Source: Marinoscillum sp049115815
Lineage (GTDB): Bacteria > Bacteroidota > Bacteroidia > Cytophagales > Cyclobacteriaceae
Direction of reading: 5' to 3'
DNA length: 64,000 nt
Assembly (NCBI GenBank): GCA_049115815.1
Contig: JAGDZO010000002.1
Coordinates: 124,001 to 188,000, forward strand
Below are positions 28,601 to 34,673 of this stretch, piece after piece. The notes under the pieces were generated by a model. That model had not been told where the DNA came from. It saw only the letters and a list, made by a program, of their open reading frames with translations, and did not search any database. Made by a program: the position numbers and the translations under genes. Each line of letters starts with the position of its first letter. The first letter of the stretch is position 1.

Positions 28601-29232
28601 TAAGAGACAACAACGGGAATATTTTTCAAAAGATAGTTTTGGTGGAAGTACTTGACAAGAACGATTCCCCAACTGACATCAACTTGAGCTCTGATCGTAT
28701 TGAAGAAAATCAACCGGAAGGTACTCTAGTCGGAAAATTCGAAACTATCGATGAGGATAAGAATGATTCCCATTTCTATCAGATAATCAAGGGGCTTGAT
28801 AATTTCTATATGGAATCAGACTCACTATTCTCAAGTAGAACTTTTGACTTTGAAGAAGATTCAATACTGACTGTGGAAGTTGCTTCGATGGATCAGGAGG
28901 GGAGCGTTATACAAAAGAACTTTGTGATTAGTTTAGTTGATTTGGAGGAAGTAGTTACCGGAGTTCTGAAAGATTACACCTTCTCCGTTTACCCAAATCC
29001 AATGAATAAACAATTTGTGTTGAGTTATCGAATTGATCAGAACGCAAGGGACTTTAATTATAAAATCTATACGCTTTCGGGTTTGGAGATGCAATCAGGG
29101 GAAATTGATGTTACGGTTGGACAACACCATGAGGAAATCTCCATCGATAAGCTAGAGTCAGGAATGTATTTCCTTCGATTAAGTAGTAGTGATGGCAATT
29201 TTGTTAAAGCTGTGAAAATCGTAAAGTATTAG
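25603..29232 (+). CDS. very large secreted LRR/Ig/cadherin-repeat protein with T9SS sorting domain
   Basis: A 1209-residue exported protein. The signal peptide ends about residue 19 (TYSYCQG). Two similar modules follow. Module one has leucine-rich repeats at about 26-320 (LxLSxNxLSGxIP type), an Ig-like segment at about 366-440 (LWYKNNKPIYEA, GHYFCEIS) and a cadherin-like segment at about 450-540. Module two repeats LRRs at about 547-720, Ig at about 743-816 and three cadherin-like repeats at about 826-1120, each starting with (R/N/S)PT(G/D)I. The last 80 residues are a type A T9SS C-terminal domain (VYPNPMNKQFVL, LESGMYFLRLSS). It is most likely a cell-surface adhesin. An upstream GTG (25585) is in frame, but the ATG gives the better signal peptide. 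The gap 25352-25602 shows nothing clear. Confidence 0.88.
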   Translation: MRKIYYLLILVSTYSYCQGSRQSDSLALVDLYQSTNGLSWRSSWDIENLPMNEWNGVTVSDQRVTELNLSFNELSGILPNSIGSLSEIEVIKLGFNQALGGRLPLELGKCRKLRLLDISSTAIEGEMPMEFGDLIDLEYLNLSNNKLSGDFQELFRPLGNLKYLNLNGYVFSDSIPDWIGELVALEELYLEGCNLSGGIPNEVGQLKKLKTLVLRSNSLNGTIPVSVKELKSLAILRLGYNALSGEIPTELGDCLSLSFLDLSHNQLEGEIPDELGNLTELGILSVGSNNLTGAIPSSLTQLEKLSAFYAHENKFTGLPDFTHLILKNESFLRFWVMNNQLPFGDIIKNISLNEENEFRYEGQNILDKKFFEMNVNDIVTLSVSDTTEGNRYLWYKNNKPIYEATSSKYEIRYKREDEGHYFCEISNDQVSNLFIDHDGYYLFDKVNSAPTDLSLENYWIPQDSISNNFISKINIEDSDVLDAHELYLVDGDRDSEYFRISSDSLFSRNISRFEYEQDYKLRLGVKDSSLAFFEKEVTLLVDGGRSMDSLALIELYQSLDGGNWRFKWDVENHPISEWVGIYLNDHNRVSKISLRSNKLSGNLPDGIGKLRFLRDLDLTGNNIQGEIPKGIQYAKSLIRLRLGDNEMSGSIPKEIGNLDNLFRLDLSNNHFTGKLPIEFQQLLGLTDLFLQSNQISHIPRLSRLRLRHSYGDLRLQNNKLGLESILRNLGVENFNYFNQSIDETVIDTVNYGLVYKLFVSDTTYGASYNWYKDFVTLGEGDKEYEFIFSSESEGTYTCEITHPDVPGLVIKREPYILYDYNFHRPTGIRLLGDSILENSEAGTLIGILQAEDLDEIDDHSYSIISEDSTFFYVEDDKLYSSYSLNYEDRASDGYSLVFELVVEVRDQAGEWYQADDVYVRVIDVNENPTDILLSNSMIDEDVMVGTVVGLLNTVDQDYGDSHIYEVEGDSDFFLIRGDSLIVSSSLNFETDQNHELHISVRDNNGNIFQKIVLVEVLDKNDSPTDINLSSDRIEENQPEGTLVGKFETIDEDKNDSHFYQIIKGLDNFYMESDSLFSSRTFDFEEDSILTVEVASMDQEGSVIQKNFVISLVDLEEVVTGVLKDYTFSVYPNPMNKQFVLSYRIDQNARDFNYKIYTLSGLEMQSGEIDVTVGQHHEEISIDKLESGMYFLRLSSSDGNFVKAVKIVKY

Positions 29233-29242
29233 AATAAAATTC

Positions 29243-29287
29243 AAACCTCCAAGGTCTTTATGAGAGAGCAAAGAGAGCTTGGAGGTT
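29243..29287. repeat. REP-like palindrome, family A copy 1 (also terminator-like)
   Basis: AACCTCCAAG (29244-29253) is exactly complementary to CTTGGAGGTT (29278-29287), with a 24-base middle that pairs only partly. The arms are the same as in the palindromes at 32890-32922 and 33188-33220. Lying 11 bases past the stop of the LRR gene, it may also end transcription. Confidence 0.7.
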
Positions 29288-29367
29288 GCTCGTCTCGTCA
29301 TTCCAGTTTTTGGAGTGTAGCGGAGAAATACTGGAGTCTCTTTGAAGTGCAGTTGTTGCCTCTTCCC

Positions 29368-29447
29368 GTCACTTCGAGCGAGTGCAGCGACGAGAAGTCT
29401 CTCTTCTGAATTGAAAGATTTCTCAGTCGTACCTCCTTCGAAATGAC
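29368..29447. repeat. Bacteroidota-type long imperfect palindrome
   Basis: The element begins GTCACTTCGAGCGAG and ends ACCTCCTTCGAAATGAC, with AGAAGTCTCT and AAAGATTTCTC inside, so the two halves fold on each other. GTCATTTCGA...TCGAAATGAC elements of this kind are common intergenic repeats in Bacteroidota (known from general familiarity). A second, weaker piece (CGTCATTCCAG ... CTGGAGTCTC) lies just upstream at about 29296-29340. Confidence 0.6.
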
Positions 29448-29463
29448 AGGAAAAATGAAACGC

Positions 29464-30213
29464 TTATACCACGAGATTAAAATAGTTCTTTGGGTCGAGG
29501 TACAAGCCATACTCCTGAAGCTCTTTGATGTCATATTCTATGTCATCGCCCTGTATAGTAAACATTTCAAATAATCGCTCACGCTCTTCCTTGAAGTACT
29601 GATCAAAGTCAAAAATGAGCTCATGCGCTTTCTCATCAACCATCTTTAAGATAAAAGGCATTCTGAAAATCTCTTCGTCTTTAGTCACTAGTCCAAAAAC
29701 TGAATTGCATGTCGTCCTCTCACAATAGCAAGTGGTCAGATGAATGAGAACTCCCGAATGAGGTGTCATAAACTTCAAATCCTTTTCAGACAACCCTAAG
29801 TATTCGAGTATTTTCGGAATAAAGCTAAATGTGTGTTTAGCTGACCAATGGTCAATTAATGCTTCTAAGGAGTACCTTGCCTGAATCGCTACTTCCTTCC
29901 CCAAGTCACAAACCTGTATAAGCTGACCGTGGAAGATGAGCTCGTAGATATTGCTAGATGCCTGAGGCGAGTAATCTTCATCTGATCCCTCCGTCGGACC
30001 TATTGCATCAAGTAAGAACCTATTAATTCCGCTTTCCATTATTATATGATAAGGGGATACAAGGCCATTTATATTGTAACTCTCACTTTCAAACCGATCA
30101 TAATTATTGGGCCAATTGATTCGATGGTCGTCCGGCGGTATCTCTGAATAAATGATCCCTACTCGCTTGATTTGATTATAGTCCGTCTCTATAATTGAAA
30201 GTTGAATGCTCAA
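29464..30213 (-). CDS. hypothetical protein
   Basis: A 249-residue soluble protein with no signal peptide and no membrane segment, not recognised. It is rich in acidic and aromatic residues (DQYFKEERERLFEMF, EYDIKELQEYGLYLDPKNYF) and has a Cys cluster, TTCYCERTTCNSVFG, near residues 160-174. The only start giving the full frame is TTG at 30211-30213; no in-frame ATG occurs until about residue 58, so the true N-terminus is uncertain. It lies between a repeat cluster (29243-29447) and a degenerate tandem array (30297-30572), a setting typical of accessory DNA. Codon pattern and length suggest a real gene, but function is unknown. Confidence 0.55.
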   Translation of the reverse strand: MSIQLSIIETDYNQIKRVGIIYSEIPPDDHRINWPNNYDRFESESYNINGLVSPYHIIMESGINRFLLDAIGPTEGSDEDYSPQASSNIYELIFHGQLIQVCDLGKEVAIQARYSLEALIDHWSAKHTFSFIPKILEYLGLSEKDLKFMTPHSGVLIHLTTCYCERTTCNSVFGLVTKDEEIFRMPFILKMVDEKAHELIFDFDQYFKEERERLFEMFTIQGDDIEYDIKELQEYGLYLDPKNYFNLVV

Positions 30214-30296
30214 TTTCGTAAATAATGATGGCTTTATAATCCTTGCTTTTCTTGGACACTTATTCCCGATCCCACGATTGGCTTTCCTGTCTTTCC

Positions 30297-30572
30297 CCGA
30301 AGTGCCTACCCACTACCGAAGTGCCTACCCACTACCGAAGTGGTTACCCCCACTTCTGAAGTACCCCTCCCCACTACAAAGGTGACTCGTGTCACCTTTT
30401 TGCCGAGAGCAGTCACTTCAGAGCTGACTGGAGTCGGCTTTTTACCGACTTCAGTCGGTAATTATGTGAGTGCAGTTACCTTTTTGCTCACTCGTCTGAG
30501 CAAATCACTCACTTCAGTTCCCTTTTTGGTGACTTGAGTTACCTTTTTGCTGAGTGCGGTCAGCTCAAAGGG
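30297..30572. repeat. degenerate 21-bp tandem-repeat array
   Basis: The first two units are identical 19-mers (CCGAAGTGCCTACCCACTA at 30297-30315 and 30316-30334). Two related 21-mers follow at 30335-30355 and 30356-30376. Then come 21-bp units of the type CCTTTTTG(n)TGACT(n)AGTTA at 30395, 30521 and 30542, with more diverged copies at exact 21- and 42-base steps (30437, 30479). Many units contain small mirror or inverted arms such as CCGACTTCAGTCGG. The array fills most of the 30214-30666 gap, which has no convincing gene. Confidence 0.8.
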
Positions 30573-30593
30573 CATACCCTAGAATAACTGCGA

Positions 30594-30629
30594 TCAAAAA
30601 AGAAGCCCTGACGTTTCTGCCAGGGCTTG
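30594..30629 (-). terminator. rho-independent terminator (minus strand)
   Basis: Read on the minus strand, AGCCCTG pairs with CAGGGCT across a 10-base loop (arms at 30621-30627 and 30604-30610), followed by TCTTTTTTG. It lies about 40 bases after the stop of the frameshifted gene at 30667-31136 and is a textbook terminator. Confidence 0.85.
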
Positions 30630-30666
30630 CTTCCAATCTACGATACAATCCAACATTTCTCTTAGA

Positions 30667-31136
30667 TCAGCTCGAAGTTCTTCTTCCGTTCGTCTCAAAT
30701 CGCTTCTTGAGGTCATCATAGATGGCTTTAGCTCCTGGGATATTCATCTTGGCAGCCATCTTCACAGAATTGTAGTAGCTCAGTGCTGCTACATAGGCTT
30801 CTGATCCGGCAAGCATGGTGGTATCGCTCAGATTGCTTTGGATTTGATCAGTGGTGCGCGTCAATGGGAGCAAAGCCGTCACCGCATCAAAGTCTTTTCC
30901 ATTTCAGGCACATCCATATGCGGCGGTGCAAACTGTGGATCGCTCGTGGCATAATCCATCACTTTGCCTACAAAAGGCTCTGTGCCGTCACTCATTTTTG
31001 GTATGGTCTTGCGTTGCTCGGGTGTCAGTGCCAGTACATAAGGCGCAAGGGTAGTTTGAATTGTTACAAGCGCTGCCTTCACAGCGTCAATGTCTGCTTG
31101 AGGGATTTCGATCGAAATGGCATTTTCTGTGCTCAT
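30667..31136 (-). pseudogene. frameshifted conserved Bacteroidota hypothetical gene
   Basis: Two minus-strand frames join to one protein of about 156 residues. The first part (31136 to about 30895) begins MSTENAISIEIPQADIDAVK and contains LAPYVLALTPEQRKTIPKMSDG. The second (to 30667) contains 'TTMLAGSEAYVAALSYYNSVKMAAKMNIPGAKAIYDDL'. The two match the halves of one small conserved Bacteroidota family (recalled, not searched). At 30895-30898 the minus strand has GGAAAAGAC; one more A would restore ...EKDFDAVTALLPL without interruption. A one-base loss in the A run, or a sequencing error, therefore splits the gene. As read, the first frame stops after EKTLMR. Its own terminator follows, so the locus was, or is, an expressed single gene. 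Confidence 0.75.
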
Positions 31137-31259
31137 GGTTTGAATTTTTAGAAGTTATCAAAATGTTTTGCTTGATTATAACGCTATTATAACTTCAAGA
31201 ATTATGTTATCAAATACCGCATTTATGGTATTTATTATACAATGGGATGATGTGGCATA

Positions 31260-31292
31260 TTTGAGGTAGGCAAGAAGTGCCGGCTATTCTTG
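31260..31292 (+). promoter_or_regulatory. putative promoter of the 31351 gene
   Basis: TTTG at 31260-31263 and TATTCTTG at 31285-31292 are 21 bases apart, close to the Bacteroidota TTTG-N19..22-TAnnTTTG form (one mismatch in the -7). Transcription would start near 31299, which makes the ATG at 31351 a better start than the one at 31303. Confidence 0.45.
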
Positions 31293-31350
31293 GTAATACC
31301 AAATGCACTCAATTGATTTTACTATTTTTAATGCTTACCCCATAGTTTCT

Positions 31351-32376
31351 ATGACTAGGTTCATTGTCATTTCTATTTTTATCATCTATTCAACTTTGGT
31401 TTTCGGCCAAACAAATGATGGTGCCAATCAAAAGGAGGGAAGCACAGCTTCCATATCAGGAACCGTCCTTAGTGAGATTGCTAATGAACCTGTAGAAGGG
31501 ATGGTTATTGTATATAAAATAGTCGAAGGTCCATACATTCCTATTGATACTGTCGGAATAGACGAAAATGGTGTTTTTGTTTTTGAAGGATTACCTCATC
31601 ACCAATATATAATTAGAGCTAGGTCGAAAAAGTCACGATCAGGAGGTTTATACCCTACTTATTTTCCTAAAGCAGAATTCTATTCGGATGCTCAAATAAT
31701 TGATTTGATTGAAGACGTTGATAGTGCCAATATTTCAATGATCACTCTGCCTCCATTTATAGAAGCATATTCCTACTTTGCGGGCTCTGTAAAAAGTGAA
31801 GTGGAGCTTCCTAATGGTGTTCAATCCATAGGGTGCACAATGTATCGGAAAGTTAGGAGTAGCAGAGAAAATCCTATAGAGTATGTATTATATGATTATG
31901 ATGAAACCGATATGAATGGCATTTTTGAATATCAGGACTTTGAAGGTGGTGAATATTATCTTCATGTAGAATACCCTGGTATTCCATCGGATTCAAATGC
32001 ATTTTTTGAATATAATGATTATGAATTCACTACTGAAATAACTGCTACAATAACCAATAGTAAAATCAATATTGTTATTGAAAAGGTGCCAATACTTAAT
32101 GTTCAGCAATTATATTTTTCAGAAATAAAAGGCTACCCCAATCCAGTAATCAATGAATATACGTTAGATTATCAACTGTCCAGAAGTACTGATGATCTTC
32201 AATATTTCATTTATTCAACTGCTGGTACACAAATAGCTTCAGGCAGACTTGCTTCAAGAGTGGGCGCTCACCAGCATAGTATCAATCTGGAAAATATAAG
32301 CCAAGGGCTTTACATTCTTACACTTACTAATGCAGATCAATCGATTAGTCGTTCGCTCAGGATTGTTAAGAAGTGA
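31351..32376 (+). CDS. secreted carboxypeptidase-regulatory-like protein with T9SS sorting domain
   Basis: A 341-residue exported protein. The signal peptide occupies about residues 1-20 (MTRFIVISIFIIYSTLVFGQ). Residues about 35-110 resemble a carboxypeptidase-regulatory/SdrD B-like beta-sandwich (SISGTVLSEIANEPVEGMVI, NGVFVFEGLPHHQYIIRA); residues about 140-235 look like a second similar sandwich (NGIFEYQDFEGGEYYLHVEY). The last 80 residues are a T9SS type A domain (GYPNPVINEYTLDY, ISQGLYILTLTN, RIVKK). It should be displayed on or released from the cell surface. The upstream ATG at 31303 is rejected because it buries the signal peptide and lies almost at the predicted transcript start. Confidence 0.8.
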   Translation: MTRFIVISIFIIYSTLVFGQTNDGANQKEGSTASISGTVLSEIANEPVEGMVIVYKIVEGPYIPIDTVGIDENGVFVFEGLPHHQYIIRARSKKSRSGGLYPTYFPKAEFYSDAQIIDLIEDVDSANISMITLPPFIEAYSYFAGSVKSEVELPNGVQSIGCTMYRKVRSSRENPIEYVLYDYDETDMNGIFEYQDFEGGEYYLHVEYPGIPSDSNAFFEYNDYEFTTEITATITNSKINIVIEKVPILNVQQLYFSEIKGYPNPVINEYTLDYQLSRSTDDLQYFIYSTAGTQIASGRLASRVGAHQHSINLENISQGLYILTLTNADQSISRSLRIVKK

Positions 32377-32422
32377 GCTTGCGGTAGAATCTGAAGTGTG
32401 CTCTATCAAGGTCTTTGACTCA

Positions 32423-32506
32423 CAGACCGGGTCGCGCAGACCGGGTCGCGCAGACCGGGTCGCGCAGACTGGGTTGCGCAGATCGGATCGCGCAGATCGA
32501 GTCGCA
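32423..32506. repeat. six-copy 14-bp tandem repeat
   Basis: Six consecutive 14-mers: three identical CAGACCGGGTCGCG (32423, 32437, 32451), then progressively changed copies at 32465, 32479 and 32493. The array is bracketed by the 7-base inverted pair TTTGACT (32414-32420) and AGTCAAA (32512-32518). It lies between the convergent stops of the T9SS gene (32376) and the transposase (32514). There are no spacers, so it is not CRISPR. Confidence 0.9.
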
Positions 32507-32513
32507 TAGAAAG

Positions 32514-33137
32514 TCAAAAATCTATAAGTATTGATTTATCCGGCAAATTGATTTGCATTGAATGATGAGCACTTTTGAAGTCTCGCTGATCTCCATACCA
32601 TTTTAAAACAGCCTCTCTTTTCAGCTTGGTCTTGTTGGCAGATATGAAAGCATAATAAGAACTATAAGGCCAATCATCTAGGGTATCTACAAAACCATGA
32701 TGGATCGGGTTTCTGCGGATGTAGGTGATAACTGCCGTGAGATAGGCATCTGAGCTAATTTTCTTTTTCTTAAAATTTGGCATGAAAAGACTTCCTCGAC
32801 GGTCGTACGTCTTGTTGAAGGCCTTGGAGTAGCTATTGAAGAGATTTGAGAACGCTTGCTGGTAAATTTTAGAAACTTCTTTACGGCCGAGACCTCCAAG
32901 GTTTTCAAAACCTTGGAGGTCTTTTTGGAGGTCTTTTTGATGGAGGTCTTCTTCATTCTTAGTCATCACCAAAAAATGAAAATGATTCGGCATAAGACAG
33001 TAAGCGTAAGCATCCGCCACAGGCTCGATGTACTTCGCCCGTTGCTTGAGGAAGAAGTAATAGTTTTCGCTGGTGCGAAAGAGGTTCTCATTTCCATTTG
33101 CATGGTTATAGATATGATAGTAGGTCTCTGGCTCCAT
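32514..33137 (-). CDS. REP-associated tyrosine transposase (RAYT, IS200-like Y1)
   Basis: A 207-residue Y1 transposase of the IS200/REP-associated type. The start 'YYHIYNHANGNENLF' and 'YAYCLMPNHFHFLVM' (HUH-type metal-binding His52 and His54) are diagnostic. 'NSYSKAFNKTYDRRGSLF' (about 101-118) carries the conserved tyrosine region, and 'ITYIRRNPIHHGFV' and 'WPYSSYYAF' complete the family pattern. Such enzymes cut and paste single-stranded REP hairpins and are usually present once per locus without terminal repeats. Residues about 72-83 (DLQGFENLGGLG) are encoded by a perfect REP-like palindrome, the same element found nearby outside genes. The frame is intact, so the protein could be active. 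Confidence 0.88.
   Translation of the reverse strand: MEPETYYHIYNHANGNENLFRTSENYYFFLKQRAKYIEPVADAYAYCLMPNHFHFLVMTKNEEDLHQKDLQKDLQGFENLGGLGRKEVSKIYQQAFSNLFNSYSKAFNKTYDRRGSLFMPNFKKKKISSDAYLTAVITYIRRNPIHHGFVDTLDDWPYSSYYAFISANKTKLKREAVLKWYGDQRDFKSAHHSMQINLPDKSILIDF
32890..32922. repeat. REP-like palindrome, family A copy 2, inside the transposase gene
   Basis: Perfect 16-base arms (AGACCTCCAAGGTTTT at 32890-32905; its complement at 32907-32922) around a single C. Two further half-arms (GGAGGTCTT) follow within about 30 bases. It is translated in frame as part of the RAYT. Confidence 0.9.
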
Positions 33138-33187
33138 TGATTAAATATAAATTATTGATGGTTAGAATTTCAAATAGCCCTCTATCA

Positions 33188-33220
33188 AAACCTCCAAGGT
33201 CTTCAAGACCTTGGAGGTTT
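33188..33220. repeat. REP-like palindrome, family A copy 3
   Basis: Perfect 16-base arms (AAACCTCCAAGGTCTT at 33188-33203; complement at 33205-33220) around a single C. It lies 50 bases upstream of the transposase start, in the 33138-33515 intergenic stretch. Confidence 0.9.
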
Positions 33221-33320
33221 ACCAAGTCACTCAAACCTTTTTATACCTTTTAATCAGCGCAGCATAGATAAAGAGATTGGTTTTATGAGGCTAATCAGTA
33301 AGTTTCAAATCGAAATAAAT

Positions 33321-33349
33321 CCCTAACAGGGTTTCAATCCCTGTTAGGG
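33321..33349. repeat. short palindrome, family B
   Basis: CCCTAACAGGG (33321-33331) and CCCTGTTAGGG (33339-33349) are perfect 11-base arms around TTTCAAT. Similar CCCTAACAGGG hairpins occur as dispersed intergenic repeats in Bacteroidota (general familiarity). Without a following T run it is unlikely to be a terminator. Confidence 0.75.
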
Positions 33350-33430
33350 GTTCTGACCATTTTAATTCAACAAGACATTCGTCACACTCAGAAGTTTACC
33401 ATCACCTAAATTCAGAATCATCCTCATTCC

Positions 33431-33462
33431 TTTGAGCCTCCCATTCTCTAGCAGTATCTTTG
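33431..33462 (+). promoter_or_regulatory. promoter of the mnmA operon
   Basis: TTTG at 33431-33434, exactly 20 bases, then TATCTTTG at 33455-33462: a full Bacteroidota primary-sigma promoter. The transcript would start near 33469 and carry a 5-bp hairpin (33488-33504) just before the mnmA ATG at 33516. Confidence 0.75.
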
Positions 33463-33515
33463 TGCTTTATTATCAATCGAACGTAAACGAGGCTGTGAAC
33501 CTCGCGAGACGCACT

Positions 33516-34673
33516 ATGAGTAAACACGGAAGAGTACTAGTCGCTATGAGCGGCGGAATAGACAGCTCTGTAGCAGCTGTGATGTTACACGAGCAAGGAT
33601 ATGAAGTCATCGGCATGACCATGAAGACATGGGATTACCAAACTTCGGGAGGCTCCAAAAAAGAGACGGGCTGCTGTAGCCTAGACTCCATCAACGACGC
33701 AAGAAACATTGCGGTAAGCCTCGGATTCCCACATTATATAGTAGATATCAGAGAAGAGTTTGGAGACTATGTCATCAATCACTTCACCAATGAATACCTG
33801 GAAGGGCGCACGCCAAATCCATGTGTGATGTGCAACACTCACATTAAGTGGGATTCATTGTTGCGACGAGCTGACAAGCTGGGCTGTGACTTTATCGCAA
33901 CAGGACATTACGCCAACGTGAGAGAAGAAAACGAGCGATTTGTCATTTCCAAAGGAAAGGATCAACACAAAGATCAGTCTTATGCGCTGTGGGGAATTTC
34001 TCAAGAGAGCCTGAGTAGAACGAAATATCCATTGGGAAATCTGCATAAGTCGGAGATCAGAGACATGGCCACCGAGAGAGGATTTCATGAGTTGGTGAGC
34101 AAGTCAGAGTCTTACGAGATCTGTTTTGTGCCTGACAATGATTACCGTGGTTTTCTCAAAAGGAGAGTGGAAGGCTTAGAAGATCAAGTGCGTGGAGGAG
34201 AATTTGTACTCGAAGATGGTACTGTGGTGGGCACACATGAGGGTTATCCTTTTTATACTGTTGGTCAGAGAAAAGGACTCGGAATAGCCTTAGGATTTCC
34301 GGCATACGTAGTGGAGATTCAGAAAGAAAAAAACCGGGTGGTGCTTGGCACGTTTGACGAATTGTCCAGAGACGGTATGTATGTGAAGAATTTGACCTTG
34401 CAGAAGTATGCGTCCATAGAGGGCGATAGAAAAGACACCATTACCAAGGTTAGATACAATGATGCTGGCAATCCTGCCGTGATCGAGCAGGTAGAAGACT
34501 CCATGAAGGTGTTTTTTGGAAATGGTGTGAGCGCTATTGCTCCGGGTCAAGCTGCGGTGTTTTATGAAGGAGATGATGTGATAGGAGGAGGATGGATCAA
34601 GTCTTCATTCAAACAAGCCAATGAACCCTCTAAAACTGAAATGCCGTTTATTGGGTCTTTAAATTCTAAATGA
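33516..34673 (+). CDS. mnmA: tRNA-specific 2-thiouridylase
   Basis: A 385-residue enzyme that inserts sulfur at C2 of U34 in tRNA-Lys, -Glu and -Gln. The PP-loop SGGIDSS is at residues 12-18, the catalytic Cys103 lies in NPCVMCN (101-107), and the second catalytic Cys203 lies in YEICFVPD. 'ATGHYA' and 'QSYAL' complete the adenylation core, and the C-terminal beta-barrel domain (YTVGQRKGLGI) is present. A TTG in frame at 33432 overlaps the -33 promoter element, so the ATG at 33516 is the true start. Its stop overlaps the next lipoprotein gene as ATGA. The enzyme needs a cysteine desulfurase, not seen here. Confidence 0.96.
   Translation: MSKHGRVLVAMSGGIDSSVAAVMLHEQGYEVIGMTMKTWDYQTSGGSKKETGCCSLDSINDARNIAVSLGFPHYIVDIREEFGDYVINHFTNEYLEGRTPNPCVMCNTHIKWDSLLRRADKLGCDFIATGHYANVREENERFVISKGKDQHKDQSYALWGISQESLSRTKYPLGNLHKSEIRDMATERGFHELVSKSESYEICFVPDNDYRGFLKRRVEGLEDQVRGGEFVLEDGTVVGTHEGYPFYTVGQRKGLGIALGFPAYVVEIQKEKNRVVLGTFDELSRDGMYVKNLTLQKYASIEGDRKDTITKVRYNDAGNPAVIEQVEDSMKVFFGNGVSAIAPGQAAVFYEGDDVIGGGWIKSSFKQANEPSKTEMPFIGSLNSK

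Noticed and set aside
30382..30395. A GTGAC-TCGT-GTCAC palindrome matching the Crp-type sites
   Set aside because: It lies inside the 21-bp tandem array, has no TAnnTTTG element 22 bases downstream, and is explained by the repeat's own inverted arms.
30340..30537. A small protein of periodic sequence read on the plus strand across the 21-bp array
   Set aside because: The next repeat units contain a stop, there is no start context, and the periodicity reflects the DNA repeat.
30297..32506. CRISPR array
   Set aside because: Both tandem arrays are head-to-tail repeats with no spacers, and no cas genes are present.
33321..33349. Terminator at the CCCTAACAGGG hairpin
   Set aside because: No T run follows, and it lies upstream of, not after, a gene on the plus strand; it fits a dispersed repeat better.
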